A stretch of 64,000 bases of DNA. Origin: Polynucleobacter sp. UB-Piko-W3. Its GTDB lineage: Bacteria > Pseudomonadota > Gammaproteobacteria > Burkholderiales > Burkholderiaceae. The notes under the pieces are model-generated. The model was given only the letters and a program-made list of their open reading frames with translations. It was not told where the DNA came from and did not search any database. Location: positions 1,629,795-1,693,794 of the forward strand of contig NZ_JACVPY010000002.1 of assembly GCF_018881635.1 (NCBI RefSeq), written 5' to 3'. Shown here one piece after another: positions 18,575-26,410 of the stretch (positions are counted from its first letter, which is position 1; each line of letters opens with the position of its first letter). The translations under genes and the position numbers were made by a program.

Positions 18575-18644
18575 AGCATTTCATTATTTGTAAGTAAGCC
18601 ACCCCATCGTAATAGATGCTTAATAATTCTGCCAAGCTGGGTGA

Positions 18645-18697
18645 AAATAGCCCAAGCAGTGGGCTATTTATATTTTTGGTGGCAATGGCGAAATGGG
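18645..18697 (-). repeat. Degenerate tRNA-end remnant with terminator hairpin
   Basis: Hairpin AAATAGCCC...GGGCTATTT (18645-18669) followed by TTGGTGGCAATGGCGAAA (18676-18693), a weak match to the tRNA-Phe 3' end found intact at 39230. On the minus strand the order is tRNA end then terminator. This is the leftmost and most degenerate copy that I can see. Confidence 0.45.
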
Positions 18698-18725
18698 CCG
18701 GGCCTAAGGATATTTGGCTCTAGCT

Positions 18726-20144
18726 CTAGGCGGCCGATGGAAGTTCAAACACAAACGTAGCGCCGCCACCAACAGTATCTTCATAATGAATCGAGCCGCC
18801 ACATCTAGTGACAATATGCTTACAAAGCCACAAGCCCAAACCCATACCAGATTGTTTAGTAGTACTTAGTAATTCAAATAACTGAGGCTTAAATTCGGCA
18901 GACACGCCATCCCCGTTATCAGAAATAATTAAGCGAATAAGCTGGCCAGATTTAGTGGCCTCTATCGTAATGCGGCGTTGGAGGGTTCCCGAGTTAGCCA
19001 AAGCCTGTAAGGCGTTATTCATCAAGTTCAATATGACTTGTTCAATTTCGGTGGCATTTACCTTAACCATCAACTGCTCATCAACTCGAAGTTGAATTTG
19101 GATATTTTTCGACTTCAGTTCTGGCATAACAATATCTAATACTTTAGAGATCAATTTGCCTAATTGGACCTCTTCAGCGCTTGAGTCACTCTCGATAAAT
19201 ATTGACCTGAGTGATTTGACAATCGTCGCCGCACGATGGTTATCCGCCTCTAGAGAATCTAAAATCTCCTTGCCCAACTCAGGACTAATAACGCCCTTTT
19301 CTAATTTCATTTTAAGAAACTGGATATTCAGATTTGATGCACCAAGGGGTTGATTGAGTTCATGAGCAATAGATGCCGACAGAGCGCCAGTGGCCGAAGT
19401 CTTGTTAGCCTTGAGTAGGCCATAGATCAAGCGCTCCTTTTCTTTTAATAGGGCAATAATTTTGGAGCTTTCCTGTATCGCTTGAGCCTTTTCAATACTT
19501 ATTTTTTCTAGCCAATAACCAAGGACTGCCACATAAGATAGGATTGAGATACCAAGCCATGCCCATCTGATTGAAGAGCTAATTACACCTTCTTGATACA
19601 AGTTAGGGGTAGATAATCCACCATCAATGTACAAGGCAGTAAGCCTGGCAATAGTAAGGACTAATTCGATAGCAACGGTGTAAATCAAAAACCTAAGTTG
19701 GTTGGAGCGAATCTCCTTAAGGCGCCTCAACTCCCTGAGCTCCCAAACAAAACATGAGGCTGCTATAAGACTGATCAAGCCAACCCTTTGTATAAAGAAT
19801 CCATTTTGTCTTAAGTATTCAAATAAAGCGGCGAAAACCAACAAGCCCGCAAGAACAAGAATGTTCACATTTTTTGGAATCGGGCCATTAAGAGAACGGC
19901 AAAATAATCCAAAGTAAATAAAGTTAGCAATAAAACAGGTGTTTGCCACTGTAAGCAAACTTAAGGATATTGTTGATGCTAATGCGAAGAGCGTAAATGA
20001 AGTGGCAGTGAGCGTGAGGGCAGTTAGCCATAGCTTTTCAGATTGGCTAGCTTTGCCCGTAGTTAATATAAACCTTGAACCGTAAAGCAATCCCCATAGG
20101 ATCAAAGCAAAAACAAAGAAGAATATTTCGTTTGCGTATTTCAT
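18726..20144 (-). CDS. Membrane sensor histidine kinase with 7-helix-like input domain
   Basis: 472 residues from the ATG at 20144. The N-terminal half has about seven hydrophobic helices (from ANEIFFFVFALILWGLLYGS to SILSYVAVLGYWLEKI) and no periplasmic domain. Then come a short coiled linker, the phosphoacceptor SASIAHELNQPLGA and an HATPase domain with NLMNNALQAL, DNGDGV and GMGLGLWLC. From KANKTSATGALSAS onward it is nearly identical to the kinase at 28586-30301. No response regulator is adjacent. An ATG at 20198 would add 18 residues. Confidence 0.88.
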   Translation of the reverse strand: MKYANEIFFFVFALILWGLLYGSRFILTTGKASQSEKLWLTALTLTATSFTLFALASTISLSLLTVANTCFIANFIYFGLFCRSLNGPIPKNVNILVLAGLLVFAALFEYLRQNGFFIQRVGLISLIAASCFVWELRELRRLKEIRSNQLRFLIYTVAIELVLTIARLTALYIDGGLSTPNLYQEGVISSSIRWAWLGISILSYVAVLGYWLEKISIEKAQAIQESSKIIALLKEKERLIYGLLKANKTSATGALSASIAHELNQPLGASNLNIQFLKMKLEKGVISPELGKEILDSLEADNHRAATIVKSLRSIFIESDSSAEEVQLGKLISKVLDIVMPELKSKNIQIQLRVDEQLMVKVNATEIEQVILNLMNNALQALANSGTLQRRITIEATKSGQLIRLIISDNGDGVSAEFKPQLFELLSTTKQSGMGLGLWLCKHIVTRCGGSIHYEDTVGGGATFVFELPSAA

Positions 20145-20200
20145 AGATTTGAATATTACTACTCTAATAAAGAACACTGCTTGATGGAGATGCCCCAAGA

Positions 20201-20253
20201 AAATAGCCCAACAAGTGGGCTATTTAGACTCTTGGTAGTCCGGGGCGAAATCT
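20201..20253 (-). repeat. tRNA-Phe 3'-end remnant with terminator hairpin
   Basis: Hairpin AATAGCCCAACAAGTGGG and its closing arm (20201-20225), then TTGGTAGTCCGGGGCGAAATC, matching the tRNA-Phe 3' end at 18 or so of 21 positions. Read on the minus strand it is a tRNA acceptor end followed by a Rho-independent terminator that also ends the FAH-family gene unit. Confidence 0.6.
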
Positions 20254-20291
20254 ACCCGGGCTGAGTGTCACATCTTTTTATGCCGCCAATC

Positions 20292-21317
20292 TCAAGACAC
20301 AGTAAATTTGAGATTACCTAGCTTCTCAACACGCGTTTCAAGTTTATCTCCGGGCTTAAGCCATACCTGCTTGTCTTTGGGGTAGCCTGTAATGACACCC
20401 TCTGGCGTGCCAGTAAAAATAATATCGCCTGGCTCTAGAGTAAAAATTTTAGAGGCATAGCTCACAATCTGAGCACAATTAAAAACCATATCGTTAGTAT
20501 TAGATGATTGACGGACCTCACCATTAACATATTGCTCAATCTTCAGTTGATTTGGATTCCCAACTAGATCTGATGTCACAATGTATGGGCCTATGGGCGC
20601 AAAACCATCATTGGTTTTGCCAATCATCCACTGACTACTGCGTTGCTGTAAATCACGTGCCGTAAAGTCTTGTCCTGTTGCATAGCCAAACACATATGAC
20701 AAGGCATCAGCCTCACTAACGTTGTATGCGCGCTTGCCCATCACAATAACTAACTCTGCTTCGTAATCAAACTTTTCTGCATTTACTAATGATGCCTTTA
20801 CAACCCCATTATGGCTATTGAGTGTGTTGTTGAATTTATTAAATAAAATTGGTAGCGTTGGAATGGGATTATTAGTTTCTTTAGCATGCTTTGCATAGTT
20901 CAATCCCACGCAGATAATTTTCTCGGGGTTAGTAATAGCAGGCGCATATTCGATTTTATTTTCATCCAAAAATAAATCTGGGCTGCCCTTACTCAAGGCC
21001 AAACTCACCAACTTACCTAGGCCTTGATCGCCATTCTGAATCAAATCATCAGTATTGATTGGCGCCTTCACCTTGAACTGTTTTGCTGCCTTAGCAACGT
21101 CTAAAATTCCCTTGTCTGTCTTTACGCCTAAGACGTATTTATTGTTCACTTTATAATTTAAAACAGCCATATTCTTTGCCATCTCGGGATTGGCAATCCT
21201 TACAGCCCCTGCACCAGGTCCAGCTGCCTCAGCCTGCTTTGAAATAAAAGGGGTTGTTAGCGCTGCACCGCCAGCTAAGGCGGACACCTTTAAAAACTCT
21301 CGTCTTTGGTTGCTCAT
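20292..21317 (-). CDS. Fumarylacetoacetate hydrolase family enzyme with Tat-like signal
   Basis: 341 residues. The N-terminus MSNQRREFLKVSALAGGAA has the twin-arginine pattern and a cleavable hydrophobic region ending QAEAA. The catalytic part has the FAH fold marks: CVGLNYAKHAKE, DYEAELVIVMGKRA with metal-binding acids, GYATGQDFTARDLQ and GDIIFTGTPEGV. Family members hydrolyse or decarboxylate beta-diketo acids. Export of such an enzyme is unusual, because most are cytoplasmic in aromatic degradation. It is a single-gene unit between two tRNA-end remnants. Confidence 0.88.
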   Translation of the reverse strand: MSNQRREFLKVSALAGGAALTTPFISKQAEAAGPGAGAVRIANPEMAKNMAVLNYKVNNKYVLGVKTDKGILDVAKAAKQFKVKAPINTDDLIQNGDQGLGKLVSLALSKGSPDLFLDENKIEYAPAITNPEKIICVGLNYAKHAKETNNPIPTLPILFNKFNNTLNSHNGVVKASLVNAEKFDYEAELVIVMGKRAYNVSEADALSYVFGYATGQDFTARDLQQRSSQWMIGKTNDGFAPIGPYIVTSDLVGNPNQLKIEQYVNGEVRQSSNTNDMVFNCAQIVSYASKIFTLEPGDIIFTGTPEGVITGYPKDKQVWLKPGDKLETRVEKLGNLKFTVS

Positions 21318-21474
21318 AGTCTCTCCGTATTTACTTCTTATAGTTAATGTTTTTACTCCGGTTAATTATCTAACATAGGGTAAATATCCTCATGCTAGGG
21401 ATTACCCGTGAGTACCTTATAGAATAAAGTTACTAGCTGTAGAGTTCATTAACAGAGTGAGCTATTTAAATGGT

Positions 21475-21496
21475 TGGTAGTGCGAGCCAGAATCGA
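21475..21496 (-). repeat. Degenerate tRNA-Phe 3'-end remnant
   Basis: TGGTAGTGCGAGCCAGAATCGA agrees with the tRNA-Phe 3' end (TGGTGGCCCGGGGCGGAATC...) at about 16 of 22 positions. It separates the FAH-family gene from the EamA gene. Confidence 0.4.
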
Positions 21497-21518
21497 CTAA
21501 GACCGGTAATGCCAAACT

Positions 21519-22427
21519 CTATTTCTTGTTCACTAGCGAAACTCCTAAGACTGCGATAAGGCCGCCAACCACCATAGAAATTAATATCGGCTCACCAAGC
21601 AATACTGCAGAAAATAGCACTCCAAATGCTGGAACCAAGTTGGTAAAAATTGCTGTACGGGATGGTCCAACCATTTGAATGCCTTGGTAATACCAAATAA
21701 ATGCAAGTACAGTACCAAACGCGCCTAAGTAGAAAACTGAAATCCATACATGCCAATCCAGATGAATCCAATCAATGTCATTGAACTCACCAATAGCGCC
21801 AATACTTAAAAACAGAAAGCCCCATAAGGTGCCGTAAGTAGTGGCAGTAATAGGTGAGAGTGTTTCTAAGACCTTGCGTGAAATTAATGTGTAAGTGGCC
21901 CAACTAAAAACAGCGCCAAGCATCATTAGTTCACCTAGCCCAAGTGATTGACTGATATCGGTAATGGCTTCGATTAAATCGCCACGCGTAATCACAACAA
22001 TCGCGCCAAGTAGTGCCACTACTATGCCAGCCCAGCGATGCACTCCAAGCCTCTCGCTAAAAATGAGGCTAGCCAAAACAGCCGTCACGATTGGAGTAAG
22101 GCTTACAAATAAAGAGGTGCGCCCCGCAGGTACCCTCGCTAATGCGCCAAAAAAACAAATGTTGTAAAGAAAAATACCTGTCAACCCTAAAACAGCAGTT
22201 AGTAATACTTGCTCTCGATTTAAGCGCGGCAGCTTTCCCTCCATCTTTACCGCAACAATGATCAGCAATATTGAGACGACAAAGAACCTGCTAAATGCCG
22301 CAGTCATTAAAGGCAAGGACTGGGCCAAAATTCTTCCGGCAATAAAAGTTCCGCCCCACAGTGCGGCCACCATAACCAACTTGAATGCCAGCAAGGGCGT
22401 CATTGCCGAAAGATTGGCTGTTTTCAT
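21519..22427 (-). CDS. EamA/DMT-family transporter
   Basis: 302 residues with about ten membrane helices and two EamA repeats (LVMVAALWGGTFIAGRILAQSLP early; MLGAVFSWATYTLISRKVLETLSP in the second half). Substrate unknown; relatives export amino acids and purines. It is distinct from the EamA gene at 12348-13220. It is transcribed divergently from the GNAT gene at 22524. Confidence 0.88.
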   Translation of the reverse strand: MKTANLSAMTPLLAFKLVMVAALWGGTFIAGRILAQSLPLMTAAFSRFFVVSILLIIVAVKMEGKLPRLNREQVLLTAVLGLTGIFLYNICFFGALARVPAGRTSLFVSLTPIVTAVLASLIFSERLGVHRWAGIVVALLGAIVVITRGDLIEAITDISQSLGLGELMMLGAVFSWATYTLISRKVLETLSPITATTYGTLWGFLFLSIGAIGEFNDIDWIHLDWHVWISVFYLGAFGTVLAFIWYYQGIQMVGPSRTAIFTNLVPAFGVLFSAVLLGEPILISMVVGGLIAVLGVSLVNKK

Positions 22428-22523
22428 TATCGAAGAATACCTTAGAGCAGTTAGGGCGCGCGATTCTTGATTTACTTTTTTATAGGGTCTCTATAGACTG
22501 GTATTTTTATCAAACATAAAAAG

Positions 22524-22931
22524 ATGAATATTAATTATTCCAGCACAGCCAAAATCTCTGCTGATCAAGCGATTGATTTATATATTAGGTCGACACTTGG
22601 AGAAAGACGCCCCATTCATAATCACCAAGCATTTGAGAATATGTATCAACATGCCAATCTGATTATTTCGGCATGGGATGGCGATAAGTTGGTTGGCATT
22701 TCTAGATCATTGACTGATTTCTCATATGTTGCTTATCTATCCGATCTAGCTGTAGATGTTCAATATCAAAAGCAGGGCATTGGAAAGCAATTGATTGAGA
22801 AAACTAAATCAGATCTCGAACCAGAATGTATGTTGGTTTTGCTCGCCGCTCCAAAGGCTAGAGAATATTATGGGCCGCTTGGCTTTGAGCAACATCCAAG
22901 CGCCTGGACTCTGAAGAAGAGTGTGAAATGA
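22524..22931 (+). CDS. GNAT-family N-acetyltransferase
   Basis: 135 residues. The acetyl-CoA binding motif is VQYQKQGIGKQLIEKTK (Q-x-x-G-I-G-x-Q), preceded by strand LSDLAVD, and the C-terminal YYGPLGFEQHPSAWTLKK is the usual last strand. The substrate cannot be inferred. It converges on the redoxin gene with two bases between the stops. Confidence 0.88.
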   Translation: MNINYSSTAKISADQAIDLYIRSTLGERRPIHNHQAFENMYQHANLIISAWDGDKLVGISRSLTDFSYVAYLSDLAVDVQYQKQGIGKQLIEKTKSDLEPECMLVLLAAPKAREYYGPLGFEQHPSAWTLKKSVK

Positions 22932-22933
22932 AC

Positions 22934-23494
22934 CTAGCTTTGATGACTCTTCAAATAATCTATTACCCAAGTTGGATCACTATCACTTGGGAAGATGGGG
23001 TAATGAACGGCCTCGATCACACCATTATTAGCAATGAGTGTGACTCGCTTTAATAAAGTCATTCCAGAGGCTAGAAAGGTAGGCATATTTAATGCCTTTT
23101 GAAATTCATAGTTCACATCGCTGACAACTGGAAATGGCAGATGAAGCCTATCAGCCATTTCTTTTTGGTATTCCGTAGTTTGAACGCTCAAGCCTACAAG
23201 CTCTGCACCCAATGCTTGAAGTTCTTGATAGTGATCTCTAAATGAACAACTCTGGGGAGTGCAACCTCTTGCTCCGGGAATTTGATCCCAACCATCCGGT
23301 AAAGCAACATTAGGTTGCCCTGTCATTGGATAGCAATAGATAACCAATTTACCTTTAATGCCCGCAAAATTAAGAGTCTTACCATTAGTGGCATTTAAAG
23401 AAACATTGGGCAGCTTCATTCCCTTCAAATGATTGGTTGAGCCATCGTCTTGAGGAATGGGGAGGTCTGTAGGGAGCTGGTTTAGATTTGTCAT
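22934..23494 (-). CDS. Peroxiredoxin/redoxin family protein
   Basis: 186 residues with an AhpC/TSA-Redoxin fold. The peroxidatic position is GARGCTPQSCSFRDHYQEL (near residue 83), giving a C-x4-C arrangement instead of the usual single Cys, and LGAELVGLSVQTTEYQKEMADRL follows. It probably reduces peroxides using the second cysteine as the resolving residue, but the physiological partner is unknown. It ends a unit bounded by a hairpin at 23518-23540. Confidence 0.82.
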   Translation of the reverse strand: MTNLNQLPTDLPIPQDDGSTNHLKGMKLPNVSLNATNGKTLNFAGIKGKLVIYCYPMTGQPNVALPDGWDQIPGARGCTPQSCSFRDHYQELQALGAELVGLSVQTTEYQKEMADRLHLPFPVVSDVNYEFQKALNMPTFLASGMTLLKRVTLIANNGVIEAVHYPIFPSDSDPTWVIDYLKSHQS

Positions 23495-23517
23495 AGATTA
23501 ATTCTATACAAAAAGAA

Positions 23518-23540
23518 AATAGCCCAACAAGTGGGCTATT
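23518..23540 (-). terminator. Repeated-type terminator hairpin
   Basis: AATAGCCCAACAAGTGGG and its closing arm, identical to the hairpins at 20201 and 30511. No clear tRNA-end sequence remains beside it. It lies between the BLUF gene and the redoxin gene, which are read the same way. Confidence 0.7.
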
Positions 23541-23567
23541 GTGATCTCGCCAAATGAAAGCAATAGA

Positions 23568-23966
23568 TTATTTAAGATCTCTCAGGGCAACCAAGAGTGG
23601 ATGTCCAGCAGGAAAATCTGCCTCCTCAACGGCTGCCGCTATTTCAGGTAATTTTTTTGCCACTTCTTCACTGCCCTGAAAAACCATTGTCCACTTACTA
23701 AAGCTTCTATGTTCAATTGGCTTTGACTCTACGAGGTGTATATTTTTATGCCTAGTATCTTTTTGAATTTTTTCCCATAAATCTTCAATTTGGGTCCTTG
23801 GCCCCTCAATGACTTGACCAAAGCGATTATTTTCAAAAATCAAAGCGCCTGTAACCCCCGCACTCGCATTTCTCAAATAGGAGTGATAAAGCAAGCGCAT
23901 CAAGCCCAGAAAGGACATTTCTTGGGCAGGCTCACTCACATAGGTTAATTCGATCAACTGGGTCAT
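23568..23966 (-). CDS. BLUF-domain blue-light sensor protein
   Basis: 132 residues: a BLUF domain with the FAD-contacting Tyr in LIELTYVSEPA (Tyr 9), the Asn in LRNASAGVTGALIF and the key Gln in NNRFGQVIEGP. It senses blue light through flavin hydrogen-bond rearrangement. There is no attached effector domain, only a short C-terminal helical extension (KKLPEIAAAVEEADFPAGH), so it must act on a partner. It is a single-gene unit between two hairpins. Confidence 0.93.
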   Translation of the reverse strand: MTQLIELTYVSEPAQEMSFLGLMRLLYHSYLRNASAGVTGALIFENNRFGQVIEGPRTQIEDLWEKIQKDTRHKNIHLVESKPIEHRSFSKWTMVFQGSEEVAKKLPEIAAAVEEADFPAGHPLLVALRDLK

Positions 23967-24041
23967 ATCTGGCTAATACATAGAAGTATCTCAATTAACG
24001 CCGGGAACACCCATAAACCCTCGCGAGACGTAGTGCCAATA

Positions 24042-24095
24042 AAAAACCACCCGAAGGTGGTTTTGGTGTTTCTTAGTGGCCCAGGGCGGAATTGG
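24042..24095 (-). repeat. tRNA-Phe 3'-end remnant with terminator hairpin
   Basis: Hairpin AAAAACCACCC/GAAGGTGGTTTT (24042-24064) followed by TAGTGGCCCAGGGCGGAATTGG (24074-24095), a close but imperfect copy of the tRNA 3' end. The same hairpin occurs at 25389. A much weaker possible copy (GCGGGGCAAAATCGG) lies at 24637-24651. Confidence 0.6.
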
Positions 24096-24124
24096 CAAGG
24101 GGCCAGAATTCATGCCCATAAGTT

Positions 24125-24559
24125 CTAACCGTGGCCGTTAATATAAGTCTCTAAAAACTTAATTTGACTACCTTGAGCCTCAATAATATTTTTTACCAAG
24201 TCCCCAACAGAGATGACACCCACTACTTTGTTTTTATCTAATACAGGCAAATGTCTAATATGTTTATGAACCATTATTGCCATACACTCTTCTAATGAAT
24301 TAGATGGCAGCACAGTAAGCGGGTTTGCTGTCATTATTTTTGAAACGGTCACTTGTTTTGGATTATTGTGCGGCAACAACACTTTTATAGCGCAATCTCC
24401 CTGTGAAACGATCCCCATTAAATTACCGTCATCGACAACTAAAATTGCCCTTACTCGATGATCGCGCATAAGGGTTAAGACATTTTCTACGGTGTCAGAT
24501 GATCGTACAGAAAAAATGGTGTTGGCTTTTTGTTCAATAACTTGTTTTACAGTAGTCAT
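24125..24559 (-). CDS. CBS-domain pair protein
   Basis: 144 residues made up almost entirely of two CBS motifs: the first with VENVLTLMRDHRVRAILVVDDGNLMGIVSQGDCAIKVL, the second with LEECMAIMVHKHIRHLPVLDKNKVVGVISVGDLVK. Such stand-alone Bateman modules bind adenine nucleotides and regulate partners; the partner here is unknown. Confidence 0.92.
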   Translation of the reverse strand: MTTVKQVIEQKANTIFSVRSSDTVENVLTLMRDHRVRAILVVDDGNLMGIVSQGDCAIKVLLPHNNPKQVTVSKIMTANPLTVLPSNSLEECMAIMVHKHIRHLPVLDKNKVVGVISVGDLVKNIIEAQGSQIKFLETYINGHG

Positions 24560-24714
24560 AAATTTAAAAATCTATTAAGGTCTTTGACGATTGCTTATTA
24601 TATTCTGTCCCACAATCTTAAGCTAAGTAAGATTGTGCGGGGCAAAATCGGCCAAGGCCTAGGATGCCCAACTCTATTTCCAGTAAGCTGATGGCTTTCT
24701 ACATGAATCTATAA

Positions 24715-25380
24715 ATGAATATTAATTCGGACTTTTCCCAGAAAACAGTAATTAATACCTCGGACTTAGGCTGGAACTTATCGCCCGTATCAGGCATCGA
24801 AAGAAAATATCTTGATCGAATTGGTGGTGAACTTGCGCGAGCCAGCTCACTGGTGAAGTACAGCCCCGAATCATCTTTCACTGAACATGTTCATGGCGGC
24901 GGAGAAGAAATCCTAGTTATTGAGGGTAGCTTTTCTGATGAGTACGGTGACTATCCGGCCGGCACCTACATTCGCAATCCGCCCAACAGTAAACATACTC
25001 CATACTCAAAAGAAGGTTGTGTCTTATTTGTAAAACTACGGCAATTTAATGCCCAAGATGATTCAATAGTCAGAATAGATACATCTACGGCCACATGGCA
25101 TCCTGGCTTAGTTCCAGGTCTATCCGTAATGCCACTTCATGAATTTGATGGTGTTGGAACAGCCTTAGTTCACTGGGCACCAAATACAATTTTTAATCCT
25201 CATGTTCATCCAGGCGGAGAAGAAATATTTGTCCTCAAAGGCGTATTTCATGATGAGCACGGCTCATATCCTGCCGGAACCTGGATAAGAAGTCCTCGAT
25301 ATAGTAAGCATGCGCCCTTCACCAAGTCAGAGGGCGCACTCATCTATGTAAAAACTGGCCATCTCAGTAACCCACTTTGA
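24715..25380 (+). CDS. Double cupin protein (ChrR-like)
   Basis: 221 residues with two repeated cupin domains of the anti-sigma ChrR C-terminal type. Each has the metal-binding pattern: HVHGGGEEILVIEGSFSDEYGDYPAGTYIRNPPNSKHTP and HVHPGGEEIFVLKGVFHDEHGSYPAGTWIRSPRYSKHAP. The first cupin's histidines and glutamate likely bind zinc or iron. No zinc-finger anti-sigma domain and no sigma factor is adjacent, so the role is open. Confidence 0.88.
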   Translation: MNINSDFSQKTVINTSDLGWNLSPVSGIERKYLDRIGGELARASSLVKYSPESSFTEHVHGGGEEILVIEGSFSDEYGDYPAGTYIRNPPNSKHTPYSKEGCVLFVKLRQFNAQDDSIVRIDTSTATWHPGLVPGLSVMPLHEFDGVGTALVHWAPNTIFNPHVHPGGEEIFVLKGVFHDEHGSYPAGTWIRSPRYSKHAPFTKSEGALIYVKTGHLSNPL

Positions 25381-25388
25381 TTAAATGA

Positions 25389-25490
25389 AAAAACCACCCG
25401 AAGGTGGTTTTAGTGTTTCTTGGTGGCCCGGGGCGGAATCGAACCGGGACCTTAGGAGATTCTCATCCTACCTCTAGACTACTTCCAGCT
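25389..25490 (-). repeat. Truncated tRNA-like gene remnant with terminator
   Basis: On the minus strand: GTAGTCTAGAGGTAGGA, a TAGGA/TCCTA stem around an eight-base loop, a T-arm GGTTCGATTCC, the acceptor end GCCCCGGGCCACCA (ending at 25421) and a GGTGG hairpin terminator (25389-25411). The 5' acceptor strand is missing and the anticodon loop is one base too long, so it is not a working tRNA. The stop codon of brnA falls inside it. Confidence 0.65.
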
Positions 25491-25688
25491 AAGGTTCAAT
25501 TTCTTATGTGAAGCTGCGCAATCTCTCAAATAGAGATTAATGAGACTTTGATAAGGAATGCCCACCTCTTCTGATACAGATTTAAAGTAGCTCACTGAAT
25601 CCTCATCCAATCTAATGGTAATGGGCTTCTTAAGCATAGAAGCATATGGATTTTTACGAGCTTTTGAGAAATCATATTCTTTACGCAT
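25479..25688 (-). CDS. brnA: BrnA-type antitoxin
   Basis: 69 residues from the ATG at 25688, chosen because AGGTGA lies five bases upstream; ATGs at 25694 and a GTG at 25697 are possible. It has the BrnA/CopG-like ribbon-helix-helix region KPITIRLDEDSVSYFKSVSEEVGIPYQSLINLYLRDC. It neutralises BrnT and represses its own operon in characterised homologues. The stop codon lies within the tRNA-like remnant, so the C-terminus may have been altered at the insertion boundary. Confidence 0.88.
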   Translation of the reverse strand: MRKEYDFSKARKNPYASMLKKPITIRLDEDSVSYFKSVSEEVGIPYQSLINLYLRDCAASHKKLNLSWK

Positions 25689-25699
25689 CTTCATCACCT

Positions 25700-25978
25700 T
25701 TAATAAGCTTTTGACTCTTTAGGGGTTGCCTTACGAGCCGAAATAATACGAACGACATTACCCTCGCTTCGATAACAATGGCAAACCAAAATCACACGAA
25801 GAGAATGGCTTACTCCCAGCAAGATAAATCTGTCTTCATCCTCCGAATGATCGGGATCAGAAATTAACTTAGCGCTTTCATCATAAAACACAGATTTCGC
25901 CTCTTCAAACGAAATGCCGTGCTTTTTCAAATTGGCCGAAGCTTTTCTGGGCTCCCATTCAAATCGCAGTGAAGTCAT
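25700..25978 (-). CDS. brnT: BrnT-type ribonuclease toxin
   Basis: 92 residues from the ATG at 25978 (MTSLRFEWEPRKASANLKKHGISFEEA), the typical BrnT N-terminus. Core elements: VFYDESAKLISDPDHSEDEDRFILLGVS, then VILVCHCYRSEGNVVRIISARKATPKE with catalytic Arg/His candidates. BrnT is a RelE-like mRNA interferase. The order toxin then antitoxin, with a short spacer, is standard. The ORF could also start at an ATG in the palindrome (25993). Confidence 0.92.
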   Translation of the reverse strand: MTSLRFEWEPRKASANLKKHGISFEEAKSVFYDESAKLISDPDHSEDEDRFILLGVSHSLRVILVCHCYRSEGNVVRIISARKATPKESKAY

Positions 25979-25996
25979 ATGTACATTGTACATATG
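25976..25996 (-). promoter_or_regulatory. Operator palindrome and promoter of brnTA
   Basis: A perfect 21-base inverted repeat (CATATGTACA around a central base, then TGTACATATG) spans the brnT start. On the minus strand a TACAAT -10 sits within it, with TTGCTT 17 bases upstream. Transcription would begin at or next to the ATG at 25978, so the message may be leaderless, and the operator would be covered by BrnA or the BrnTA complex. Confidence 0.6.
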
Positions 25997-26030
25997 TTAA
26001 ATGGAAGAAGCAAGTCCGCCCGACCAAAAG

Positions 26031-26060
26031 AAAATGCCCCGCACGAAGCAGGGCATTATT
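26031..26060 (-). terminator. Terminator hairpin after tRNA-end copy A
   Basis: AATGCCC at 26033-26039 pairs with GGGCATT at 26051-26057. It lies just after the CCA-like end of the tRNA-Phe fragment at 26067 on the minus strand. Confidence 0.6.
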
Positions 26061-26066
26061 TGAGTT

Positions 26067-26320
26067 TGGTGGCCCGGGGCGGAATCGAACCACCGACACA
26101 AGGATTTTCAAATATCCTCCGATAGACCGCTTTCGCTTTGATTTCAAAGGCTTGAGTCACCAGTCTCGACTTGTCTAAAAATTGTGCGTCCTTGTGTCGG
26201 TCAAATTTGGCAATGAAATCAGAATCTTGCGAGGGACAATTTTTCTGTGCGCATAGATTGCGTTGTCATCCCTATGCCAATCAGCCACCATAGTGTCTTG
26301 TAATGTCGTTTTAAACAACT
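26067..26320 (-). repeat. tRNA-Phe 3'-half copy A plus shared element end
   Basis: 26067-26111 is identical to the 3' 45 bases of tRNA-Phe (39230-39274). The sequence up to 26320 matches 34376-34583 with few changes and ends in a decayed TGTCGTTTTAAAC near-palindrome at 26304-26320. The stretch 25997-26410 holds no gene; the short open frames across it are translations of tRNA sequence. Confidence 0.85.
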
Positions 26321-26410
26321 TTTCCGTAAGCGCTTACTTACTCAATGCTTAAGTTAAAGCTATTATCGACTCTGGAAGATTCTTAGGAAACGTTGGCAAA
26401 TAATTTCAGC

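Noticed and set aside
25959-26178. Open frames across the tRNA-end copies (also 32509-32745, 34299-34547, 39198-39380)
   Set aside because: They translate tRNA sequence (recurring [10 protein letters not shown] or [12 protein letters not shown] peptides), have no ribosome sites and are a known artefact of tRNA loci.
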